Shown piece after piece: positions 57,624 to 64,000 of a stretch of DNA of 64,000 bases. The position numbers and the translations under genes are program-made. The stretch comes from Gammaproteobacteria bacterium. GTDB taxonomy: Bacteria > Pseudomonadota > Gammaproteobacteria > GCA-001735895. Under the pieces are notes generated by a model. The model searched no databases and was not told the DNA's origin. It saw only the letters and a list, made by a program, of their open reading frames with translations. The first letter of the stretch is position 1. Each line of letters begins with the position of its first letter. The stretch is from contig JAJDOF010000071.1 in NCBI GenBank assembly GCA_022340305.1, forward strand, positions 1 to 64,000. The letters are read 5' to 3'.

Positions 57624-58407
57624 CGCCATCTACCAGGGTTATTTGCGGCATCGGCGTTTCCTGCCGCGTGCACACCGCTTCAGCTATCGGGTGTTCATGA
57701 TGTATCTGGACCTCGATGAACTCGATGAAGTGCTCGCGCTATCGCCTTTCTGGTCGACTCGGCGCTTTCGACCGGCGCGTTTCGAGCGCAGCGATTTTCT
57801 CGGCGATCCCGCGCTACCTTTGAAGCAGGCGGTGCTTGCCAGGATTCACGAGGAAACGGGGATCTGGCATGAGGGCCGCGTGTGTCTGCTCGCGAACTGG
57901 CGTTATTTCGGTTTCAATATGAATCCGATCGCCTGTTACTATTGTTTCGATCAGCAGGAAACACTGCATTACCTTGTCGTAGAAGTTACCAATACACCCT
58001 GGGGGGAGCGCCAGAGCTACGTCCTGCCCTGTGATCCGATGCAACGTTTTCAACGTATTCAGTTTAACAAGTTGATGCATGTGTCACCTTTTAACCCGAT
58101 GGAGATGAGTTACCGCTGGTGCAGCAACCAGCCTGATAAAGTGCTAACCCTGAACCTGGAAACCGAGGTCGATGGCGAAACCCACGTGGATGCGACCATG
58201 GCGCTCAAACGCCGCGAAATAAGTTCAGCGGCGCTCGCGGGGATTTTGCTGCAGCATCCGTGGATGACGGCCAAGGTGGCGCTTTCGATTTACTGGCAGG
58301 CGCTGAAGCTCTGGCTCAAGCGTAACCCGATTTATGATCACCCGGTTTCAGGCAAACCGGGAAAGCAAGACAAACCAACAATAAATGGGCTGAATACCAA
58401 GACATGA
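57616..58407 (+). CDS. DUF1365 family protein
   Basis: A 263-residue DUF1365 protein: SAIYQGYLRHRRFLPRAHRF at the start, then FGFNMNPIACYYCFD, VTNTPWGERQSYVLP and HVSPFNPMEMSYRW. The ATG at 57616 overlaps the FAD gene by eight bases and its stop overlaps the cfa start by four (ATGA). DUF1365 genes nearly always sit between an FAD oxidase and a Cfa-like methyltransferase, implying a joint lipid modification; its own reaction is not established. Confidence 0.92.
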   Translation: MYSAIYQGYLRHRRFLPRAHRFSYRVFMMYLDLDELDEVLALSPFWSTRRFRPARFERSDFLGDPALPLKQAVLARIHEETGIWHEGRVCLLANWRYFGFNMNPIACYYCFDQQETLHYLVVEVTNTPWGERQSYVLPCDPMQRFQRIQFNKLMHVSPFNPMEMSYRWCSNQPDKVLTLNLETEVDGETHVDATMALKRREISSAALAGILLQHPWMTAKVALSIYWQALKLWLKRNPIYDHPVSGKPGKQDKPTINGLNTKT

Positions 58408-59663
58408 ACACGCTAACTCGATCCTCCATTAGAGCCTCTACCAGCCTTGGTTTCCTTGGTAATCTTGCCAAGGGTCAATTACTCAAGCGCTTAAAAGCCC
58501 TGCCGCGCGGCTACCTGGAAATCGAGGATGGCGAGGTCGTGCATAGTTTTGGCGATCCGAAAGAAGAAAGCCTGGTGCATGCGAAGATGGTTATCAAAGA
58601 CGCCAGCGCCTATCGCGATATCGCGTTTGGTGGATCGCTCGGTGGTGCCGAAGCCTATATGCTGGACAAATGGTCGACGCCGAACATGCTCGAACTGGTT
58701 CGTCTGATGTGTATCAATATCGATTTTCTGAATCAAATCGATGGCTCGACCCCGTTGTTGCAACGTGCCGGTGACAGGCTGTTCCACTGGCTGAATCGCA
58801 ATACCGAAAAGCAGGCGCGAGATAATATCTCGCGCCATTACGACCTCAGCAACGATTTCTTTTCATTATTTCTCGATCCACAAATGATGTACTCGGCCGC
58901 CATATTCGAGCAGCCGGAAATGAGTCTGGAAGAGGCTTCCGTGCATAAACTGGAAGTGATTTGTCGCAAGCTCGAGTTACAGGCCGAGGACCATTTGCTG
59001 GAAATCGGTACCGGCTGGGGCGGGCTCGCAATATATGCTGCAAAGCACTACGGTTGTTGCGTCACTACCACGACCATTTCCCGCGAACAGTATGAGGCCG
59101 CATGCCGACGCGTGCGTGACGAGGGCCTTGATCATCGGATTACGGTTCTCTTCGAAGACTATCGCAACCTGCGGGGCAGGTTCGACAAGCTGGTTTCGGT
59201 GGAAATGATCGAGGCAGTCGGGCACAAGTACTACAACCAGTATTTTCGCGGTTGTTCTGACTTGCTCAAAGCCGATGGACTGATGTTATTACAGGCGATC
59301 ACCATTCCCGCTCAGCGATATGACTATGCACGGCGTTCGGTAGACTTTATTCAGCGCTACATCTTTCCGGGCGGTTCATTGCCGAGCCATGAGGTGATCA
59401 CTTCCGCGATCCGCGCCAATACCGATATGGTCATGGTGGGTATGCAGGAAATCGGTGAAGACTACGCACGTACCCTGCATGTCTGGCGTGAGCGCTTCCT
59501 GCAGCGACTCGACGATGTCCGCGCGCTGGGCTTCGACGATTATTTCATCCGCATGTGGCACTACTACCTGTGCTACTGCCAGGGTGGTTTCGAGGAGCGC
59601 ATTATCGGCACTTCGCAAATACTGTTTGCCAAGCCACAGTGGCGCCAACGCGCCGACGCCTGA
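58404..59663 (+). CDS. cfa: Cfa-family SAM-dependent fatty-acid methyltransferase
   Basis: A 419-residue enzyme of the cyclopropane-fatty-acid synthase family. The SAM site is LLEIGTGWGGLAIYAAKHYG near 198-217 and the acidic ligand segment is SVEMIEAVGHKYYNQYF, where Glu270 matches E. coli Glu239. Tyr354 in GEDYARTL and Cys392 match E. coli Tyr317 and Cys354. However, the positions of E. coli Cys139 and His266 are Ala165 (YSAAIF) and Gln297 (LLQAIT). These ligate the bicarbonate in the classical enzyme, so a different methylation, for example one like UfaM, is likely. The symbol cfa is by family, not by proven activity. Confidence 0.88.
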   Translation: MNTLTRSSIRASTSLGFLGNLAKGQLLKRLKALPRGYLEIEDGEVVHSFGDPKEESLVHAKMVIKDASAYRDIAFGGSLGGAEAYMLDKWSTPNMLELVRLMCINIDFLNQIDGSTPLLQRAGDRLFHWLNRNTEKQARDNISRHYDLSNDFFSLFLDPQMMYSAAIFEQPEMSLEEASVHKLEVICRKLELQAEDHLLEIGTGWGGLAIYAAKHYGCCVTTTTISREQYEAACRRVRDEGLDHRITVLFEDYRNLRGRFDKLVSVEMIEAVGHKYYNQYFRGCSDLLKADGLMLLQAITIPAQRYDYARRSVDFIQRYIFPGGSLPSHEVITSAIRANTDMVMVGMQEIGEDYARTLHVWRERFLQRLDDVRALGFDDYFIRMWHYYLCYCQGGFEERIIGTSQILFAKPQWRQRADA

Positions 59664-59683
59664 TCGTTCAGGCATGCGGGCAG

Positions 59684-60208
59684 ATGAAAATAACCCTGAT
59701 CAATCTCGCGCTGTTCCAGCTGGGCTGGCTGGTTTGCGTGCTGGGTGGCAACGTTTACGCGGCCGTGTTTACGGCGTTGGCGCTGCTCATACATCGCTGG
59801 CTGATCCTGAATGATCGGCGTGAGTGGAAGCTGATTGCCGTCATCGTGTTTTGCGGTTGCCTGTGGGATATATCGATGGCACAAAGCGGCGTGCTTCATT
59901 TCTCGGACGCCATGCTCGCGGGAATCCCCTTGTGGCTGGTGTGCCTGTGGCTACTGTTTGCCACCACTTTCATGCACAGCCTGTTATGGTTGCGCCGTTA
60001 CCTCTGGCTTGCCGTACCGTTAGGTGGGGTGTTCGGACCACTGAGTTACTGGTTTGGTGCTAACCTGGCCGATGTGGAACTGCGCGCGCCGGTAATCGCT
60101 TCGCTCGCGATCATGGCGGGTGGTTGGGCAGTGTTGTTTCCCTGTGGCATCTACTATGCAGCAACGCTCGACAAAAATGGGAAGTTACCCGACCTGGAAA
60201 CCCGATGA
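59684..60208 (+). CDS. DUF2878 inner-membrane protein
   Basis: A 174-residue membrane protein with about five helices (LINLALFQLGWLVCVLGGN, ALALLIHRWLIL, VIVFCGCLWDI, ATTFMHSLLWL, GGWAVLFPCGIYY). The pattern matches the DUF2878 family, often found after Cfa-like genes in this type of cluster. The ATG at 59684 is chosen by family start; no clear ribosome site. It overlaps the next gene by four bases (ATGA). Function unknown; a lipid-modification accessory role is inferred. Confidence 0.85.
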   Translation: MKITLINLALFQLGWLVCVLGGNVYAAVFTALALLIHRWLILNDRREWKLIAVIVFCGCLWDISMAQSGVLHFSDAMLAGIPLWLVCLWLLFATTFMHSLLWLRRYLWLAVPLGGVFGPLSYWFGANLADVELRAPVIASLAIMAGGWAVLFPCGIYYAATLDKNGKLPDLETR

Positions 60209-61020
60209 ATACTACGCTAGTTAAAACCACTGTCCCGTTTGGCCTGATGCTGACGCTATTGATTCTCGTCCGCCCGCTTGGTGCTGATGCTAATATTGGC
60301 GAAACGGTCGGCCTTGCTTACGACCTCAAAAGCGACAAGCTATTGTATAGCGAAACCCATTGCGTCAGCGAGGACCAGCTGGCACGTGAAGTCATTTACC
60401 AGAATGCCGAGGGCAAACTAATCGCCCACAAAGTGCTCGACTATAGCTCTGGCTCGACGACACCGTCATTCGTGCAGCACAACTTCTACTCGCGCGAACT
60501 CGTGGAGGTGGCACTTGAACAAGGTGTCGTATCCATGGCGGTGGTCGATGCCGATAGCCGTGAAACGCACAAGTCAGGTTCGGCAAAGCCGAGTACGAAG
60601 TTGCCAGTCGTCATCGATGCCGGCTTCGATGTGTTTGTGCGGCAGAACTGGGATAGCCTGGTAGCCGGCGACAGCCATGAATTCCAGTTTCCGCTCGCGG
60701 ACCGCGAGCAGTTGATCGACTTGCGTATCAAGCCGTTGCGCTGCAGCTACCTGACCCAGACCGACCAGTGTTTTCGGCTCGATGTGGCTAACTGGTTGCT
60801 GCGCATGCTGGTCAAGCCCATCGAGTTGGGCTATGACACTGAGCGCAGGCGATTGACGCGCTTTCGAGGTCTGTCCAATATCGGCGATGAAAACGGCAAT
60901 GGGCTGGTGGTGGATATCAAGTATGATTATCAGGACATCCCCAGGGCGGCTTGCCAGATCATCGAGCAGACACTGATCGATAACGCGGATTCCGCAGCTA
61001 CTGCACTGCTCGAGAGGTAA
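60205..61020 (+). CDS. Unrecognised exported protein of the ECF operon
   Basis: A 271-residue protein with a signal peptide (MNTTLVKTTVPFGLMLTLLI, cleaved near GADANIGE) and a periplasmic part of unknown fold. It has few repeats and four scattered cysteines (THCVSED, RCSYLTQTDQC, AACQII). I do not recognise a family. In similar clusters this place is often taken by a chalcone-isomerase-like gene, but this sequence does not look like one. It overlaps DUF2878 by four bases and ends two bases before the DUF3833 gene, so it is firmly in the operon. A carrier or envelope sensor for modified lipids is one guess. Confidence 0.75.
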   Translation: MNTTLVKTTVPFGLMLTLLILVRPLGADANIGETVGLAYDLKSDKLLYSETHCVSEDQLAREVIYQNAEGKLIAHKVLDYSSGSTTPSFVQHNFYSRELVEVALEQGVVSMAVVDADSRETHKSGSAKPSTKLPVVIDAGFDVFVRQNWDSLVAGDSHEFQFPLADREQLIDLRIKPLRCSYLTQTDQCFRLDVANWLLRMLVKPIELGYDTERRRLTRFRGLSNIGDENGNGLVVDIKYDYQDIPRAACQIIEQTLIDNADSAATALLER

Positions 61021-61022
61021 CC

Positions 61023-61565
61023 ATGAAATCACTAATCAACCCGCTCAGAGTAATTGTTATCGCTTTGTGCGGACTTGCTCTCGGCGCCTGCAGCTCGGTC
61101 TCGATCGAGGAATACGCTGCCAACAAACCACAGATTGTCGCCGAGCAATTTTTCAACGGCAAACTGCTGGCCCACGGTATCGTCAAGGACCGCGATGGCA
61201 AGGTCATCCGTTATTTCAGCGCCAGCATCGATGCATCCTGGCGTGACGGCATCGGTACTCTGGATGAAAGCTTTGTATTTGACGATGGAGAACGCCAGGC
61301 CCGGGTGTGGACCTTGAAACCAACCGGACAGAACAGCTACCTCGCGACTGCCGGCGATGTTATTGGTGACGGCAAGATGACAGTTGCGGGCAATAGCGTC
61401 TTCCTCGATTATGTGCTGCGTGTTCCCTATGACGGTGACAGCATTGATCTGCGCATCGACGATCGTATGTACCTGGTGTCCGAGCGGGTGTTACTGAATG
61501 AATCGATTATGACCAAGTGGGGATTCGAAGTCGGCAGCCTCATGCTGGTGATCGAAAAGCTGTAA
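61023..61565 (+). CDS. DUF3833 lipoprotein
   Basis: A 180-residue lipoprotein: a signal sequence with the lipobox LALGAC (cleaved before Cys23), then a lipocalin-like small domain with VAEQFFNGKLLAHGIVKDR, MTVAGNSVFLDYVLRVP and VSERVLLNESIMTKWGF. This is the DUF3833 family, regularly associated with Cfa-like genes. It sits in the outer or inner membrane on the periplasmic side. It is the last gene of the ECF-controlled operon. Confidence 0.9.
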   Translation: MKSLINPLRVIVIALCGLALGACSSVSIEEYAANKPQIVAEQFFNGKLLAHGIVKDRDGKVIRYFSASIDASWRDGIGTLDESFVFDDGERQARVWTLKPTGQNSYLATAGDVIGDGKMTVAGNSVFLDYVLRVPYDGDSIDLRIDDRMYLVSERVLLNESIMTKWGFEVGSLMLVIEKL

Positions 61566-61809
61566 ACCGCAAAGCTCACTGCCAACCGACTGCAATCGCC
61601 TACAGGGGGTCTACTCCCGCGACCCGGCACAACGAGCAACTCGACGTCCACGACGTTATCGACGGTAATGAGTTTTTCGGCCCGGATTGCTGTGGTGCAA
61701 CGGTATTCCGGATGCGGTCAAAGGGGGACCAGGGCTGGACAGATGCGGGCGATCGCCGGACTGGACGATTATTCGGGGCTGTGAGCGTCTGTCGGGCTAT
61801 GTGGGTCAG
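61566..61809. other. Intergenic region with no recognised gene
   Basis: About 240 bases between the convergent DUF3833 and ygiQ genes. A plus-strand frame continues some way through it, but without a ribosome site or family match, and it mostly shadows the end of DUF3833 and start of ygiQ. No terminator hairpin with a T run was found. Confidence 0.4.
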
Positions 61810-63984
61810 TTATTTGCGCGGTGGCAACCCGGTGTGCTGGGTGAGCAGGCGACCTTTCCTGAGTTCGCCACTATTGCCGCGATAGCTGTTTTTGCGCCGC
61901 GGGCTGCGATAAGCCTCGCCGTCGCGTGGTTGATGCAGCGGAACCAGCTGGGTCTTAGCGCCACCGATCAAGTCTTCTCGCCCCATGGTTTTGAGCGCCT
62001 CGCGCAGCATCGGCCAGTTGGCCGGGTCGTGGTAGCGCAGAAATGCCTTGTGCAGGCGTCGCTGTTTGTCGCCCTTGGCGGTCTTCACCGCCTCGCTGTT
62101 GCGGCGCACGCGTTTGAGCGGGTTTTTACCGCTGTGATACATCGCCGTGGCGGTTGCCATCGGTGAGGGGTAGAAATTCTGCACCTGGTCGGCGCGAAAA
62201 CCGTTGCCCTTCAACCACAGCGCCAGATTCATCATGTCTTCGTCGGTGGTACCGGGATGGGCGGCGATAAAATAAGGGATCAGGTACTGTTCCTTGCCGG
62301 CCTTGCGCGAAAATTTTTCAAACAGGGCCTTGAAGCGGTCGTAGCTGCCCATGCCCGGTTTCATCATCTTCGATAGCGGGCCATGCTCGGTATGTTCGGG
62401 CGCGATCTTCAGGTAACCACCGACGTGATGCGTGACCAGCTCCTCGATGTAGGCCGGTGATTCGACCGCGAGGTCGTAGCGCAGTCCGGAGCTGATCAAC
62501 ACTTTCTTGACGCCTTTGAGCGCGCGGGCACCCCGATATAGTTCGATCAATGAGGAATGATCGGTGTTCAGGTTTTCACAGATGCCGGGGTATACACAGG
62601 ACGGGCGGCGACAGGCGGTTTCGATAGCCTTCGACTTGCAGGCGATGCGGTACATGTTGGCGGTCGGACCACCGAGGTCTGAAACTACCCCGGTAAAGCC
62701 CGGCACCTTGTCACGCATGGCTTCGATCTCGCGCAGAATGGAACCCTGTGAACGGTTTTGTATGATGCGCCCCTCGTGTTCCGTGATCGAACAAAAGGTA
62801 CAACCGCCGAAACAGCCACGCATGATATTGACCGAAAAGCGGATCATCTCGTAAGCCGGGATACGGGCATTGCCGTAAGCGGGGTGCGGTACACGTGCAT
62901 AATCGAAGCCGAAGACGTAATCCATTTCCTCGGTGGTCAGTGGAATCGGTGGCGGGTTGAACCAGATTTTCTGGCCGCCCTGATTTTGCACCAGCGCGCG
63001 CGCATTGCCGGGGTTGGTTTCGAGATGTAAAACGCGACTGGCGTGAGCGTAAAGCACCGGGTCGCGTTTGACGTCGTTAAACGACGGCAGGCGCACCACG
63101 GTCTTGAGGCGCTGCTCCAGTTTTTGCTGCACGCGCGCGAGCTTGCCTTCAAGCCGGATCTCGGTGCTCGCCGCCTGGTCGTTGTCGGCACTGGTGGTAC
63201 AGACCGTTTCGTCGATGATGACGTAGGGGCTGAGCGGTTGCTCGACGCGCCCGGGTTTGTCGACATTGGTCGAATCTATGACGGTCCAGTCAGCCGGGAG
63301 GTCCTTGATGAAAAATGCGGTGCCACGAATGTCGGTGATGTCTTCGATGGCGTTGCCGTTTGCCAGGCGCGAGGCGAGTTCCACCAGCGCGCGTTCGGCA
63401 TTGCCATACAACAGGATATCGGCCCTGGCGTCGGCGAGAATGGAACGGCGCACCTTGTCCTGCCAGTAATCATAATGCGCGATGCGACGCAACGAGGCTT
63501 CGATACCGCCGATGACGATGGGCGTGTCGCCATAGGCTTCACGGCAGCGCTGCGAGTAGACGATCGAACAGCGGTCGGGGCGCTTGCCGCCGACATCGTC
63601 CGGCGAATAGGCGTCATCGCTGCGAATCTTGCGGTCGGCAGTATAACGATTGATCATCGAATCCATGTTGCCGGCGGTCACGCCGAAAAAAAGGTTGGGC
63701 TGGCCGAGTTGCTTGAAAGCATCGGCCGAATGCCAGTCCGGTTGCGCGATGATGCCGACACGGTAACCCTGTGCCTCCAGCAGGCGGCCGATGATGGCCA
63801 TGCCGAAACTGGGGTGGTCCACGTAGGCATCGCCGGTGACGATGATGATATCGCAGCTGTCCCAGCCGAGCAGATCCATTTCGGCGCGTGACATCGGCAG
63901 CATGGGCGCTGTGCCAAAGCATTCCGCCCAGTACAACGGGTACTGGTTCAGGGGGCGAGCCTTGGAGGAGAGTTCGATTTGCAT
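61810..63984 (-). CDS. ygiQ: YgiQ-family radical SAM protein
   Basis: A 724-residue radical SAM protein of the YgiQ family. An N-terminal B12-binding-like domain ([20 protein letters not shown]) precedes the radical SAM core with the 4Fe-4S motif [16 protein letters not shown] near residue 385. A C-terminal extension has [20 protein letters not shown]. The enzyme's reaction is not established; a role in RNA or cofactor modification is suspected. It is convergent with the DUF3833 gene. Confidence 0.95.
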   Translation of the reverse strand: MQIELSSKARPLNQYPLYWAECFGTAPMLPMSRAEMDLLGWDSCDIIIVTGDAYVDHPSFGMAIIGRLLEAQGYRVGIIAQPDWHSADAFKQLGQPNLFFGVTAGNMDSMINRYTADRKIRSDDAYSPDDVGGKRPDRCSIVYSQRCREAYGDTPIVIGGIEASLRRIAHYDYWQDKVRRSILADARADILLYGNAERALVELASRLANGNAIEDITDIRGTAFFIKDLPADWTVIDSTNVDKPGRVEQPLSPYVIIDETVCTTSADNDQAASTEIRLEGKLARVQQKLEQRLKTVVRLPSFNDVKRDPVLYAHASRVLHLETNPGNARALVQNQGGQKIWFNPPPIPLTTEEMDYVFGFDYARVPHPAYGNARIPAYEMIRFSVNIMRGCFGGCTFCSITEHEGRIIQNRSQGSILREIEAMRDKVPGFTGVVSDLGGPTANMYRIACKSKAIETACRRPSCVYPGICENLNTDHSSLIELYRGARALKGVKKVLISSGLRYDLAVESPAYIEELVTHHVGGYLKIAPEHTEHGPLSKMMKPGMGSYDRFKALFEKFSRKAGKEQYLIPYFIAAHPGTTDEDMMNLALWLKGNGFRADQVQNFYPSPMATATAMYHSGKNPLKRVRRNSEAVKTAKGDKQRRLHKAFLRYHDPANWPMLREALKTMGREDLIGGAKTQLVPLHQPRDGEAYRSPRRKNSYRGNSGELRKGRLLTQHTGLPPRK

Positions 63985-64000
63985 GGCGGATCCGGGTAGG

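Noticed and set aside
63043-63891. 282-aa plus-strand frame inside ygiQ
   Set aside because: It is opposite a complete radical SAM gene with the CxxxCxxC motif and has no family features.

Overview
The window looks like the replication-origin region of a free-living, aerobic gammaproteobacterium outside the Enterobacterales. Support comes from the dnaA-dnaN-recF-gyrB block next to rpmH-rnpA-yidD-yidC-mnmE, a RecBCD operon, homoserine kinase of the pseudomonad ThrB type beside polA, cytochrome c4 and DsbA beside engB, and UbiD. I cannot name a genus from sequence alone. No phage, IS element, CRISPR array, tRNA or rRNA gene was seen. The content is a chromosomal core with one conserved stress island.

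Layout. 1-5.2 kb (minus): a thiamine-import operon (thiB-thiP-thiQ, an APH-fold kinase, an EamA carrier) under a clear TPP riboswitch and a sigma70-like promoter. 5.2-9.3 kb: a GNAT enzyme and YlqF GTPase (minus), then SRPBCC, S4, TrhO and an Asp/Glu racemase (plus). 9.3-14.8 kb (minus): prlC, an SH3 membrane protein, ubiD, an orphan ParA and a ferredoxin-only gene. 14.9-16.4 kb: a GIDE-domain protein carrying an EF-hand loop, and LemA. 16.5-22.7 kb (minus): gyrB, recF, dnaN, dnaA. Gene polarity flips between dnaA and rpmH, and DnaA boxes lie on both sides of dnaA, so oriC is here. 22.9-26.8 kb (plus): rpmH, rnpA, yidD, yidC, mnmE.

26.8-33.2 kb: thrB (minus), polA (plus), a predicted structured small RNA ending in a strong intrinsic terminator, engB (minus), cytochrome c4 and dsbA (plus). 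The RNA sits where Spot 42 (enterics) and ErsA (Pseudomonas) lie. 33.3-41.9 kb (minus): recC-recB-recD. 42-43.8 kb: an unrecognised helical protein paired with a 2OG-Fe(II) oxygenase. 44-48.5 kb: mmsA with a divergent LysR regulator, then an LplT-acyltransferase fusion. 48.7-51.3 kb: a CHASE2 Ser/Thr protein kinase.

51.3-61.6 kb is the most distinctive region: an ECF sigma factor and ChrR-type zinc anti-sigma factor co-transcribed with a DUF523/DUF1722 protein and a photolyase, divergent from a nine-gene-scale lipid and redox operon (NTF2-like, SDR, FAD amine-oxidase-like, DUF1365, Cfa-like methyltransferase, DUF2878, an unknown exported protein, DUF3833 lipoprotein). The shared intergenic region carries two back-to-back promoters of identical design, TGATCC-N17-GTATA, six bases apart. 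This matches a singlet-oxygen/photo-oxidative stress regulon of the RpoE-ChrR type. The Cfa-like enzyme lacks two residues of the classic cyclopropane synthase site, which suggests a different fatty-acid methylation, possibly furan-fatty-acid chemistry. The window ends with ygiQ (minus).
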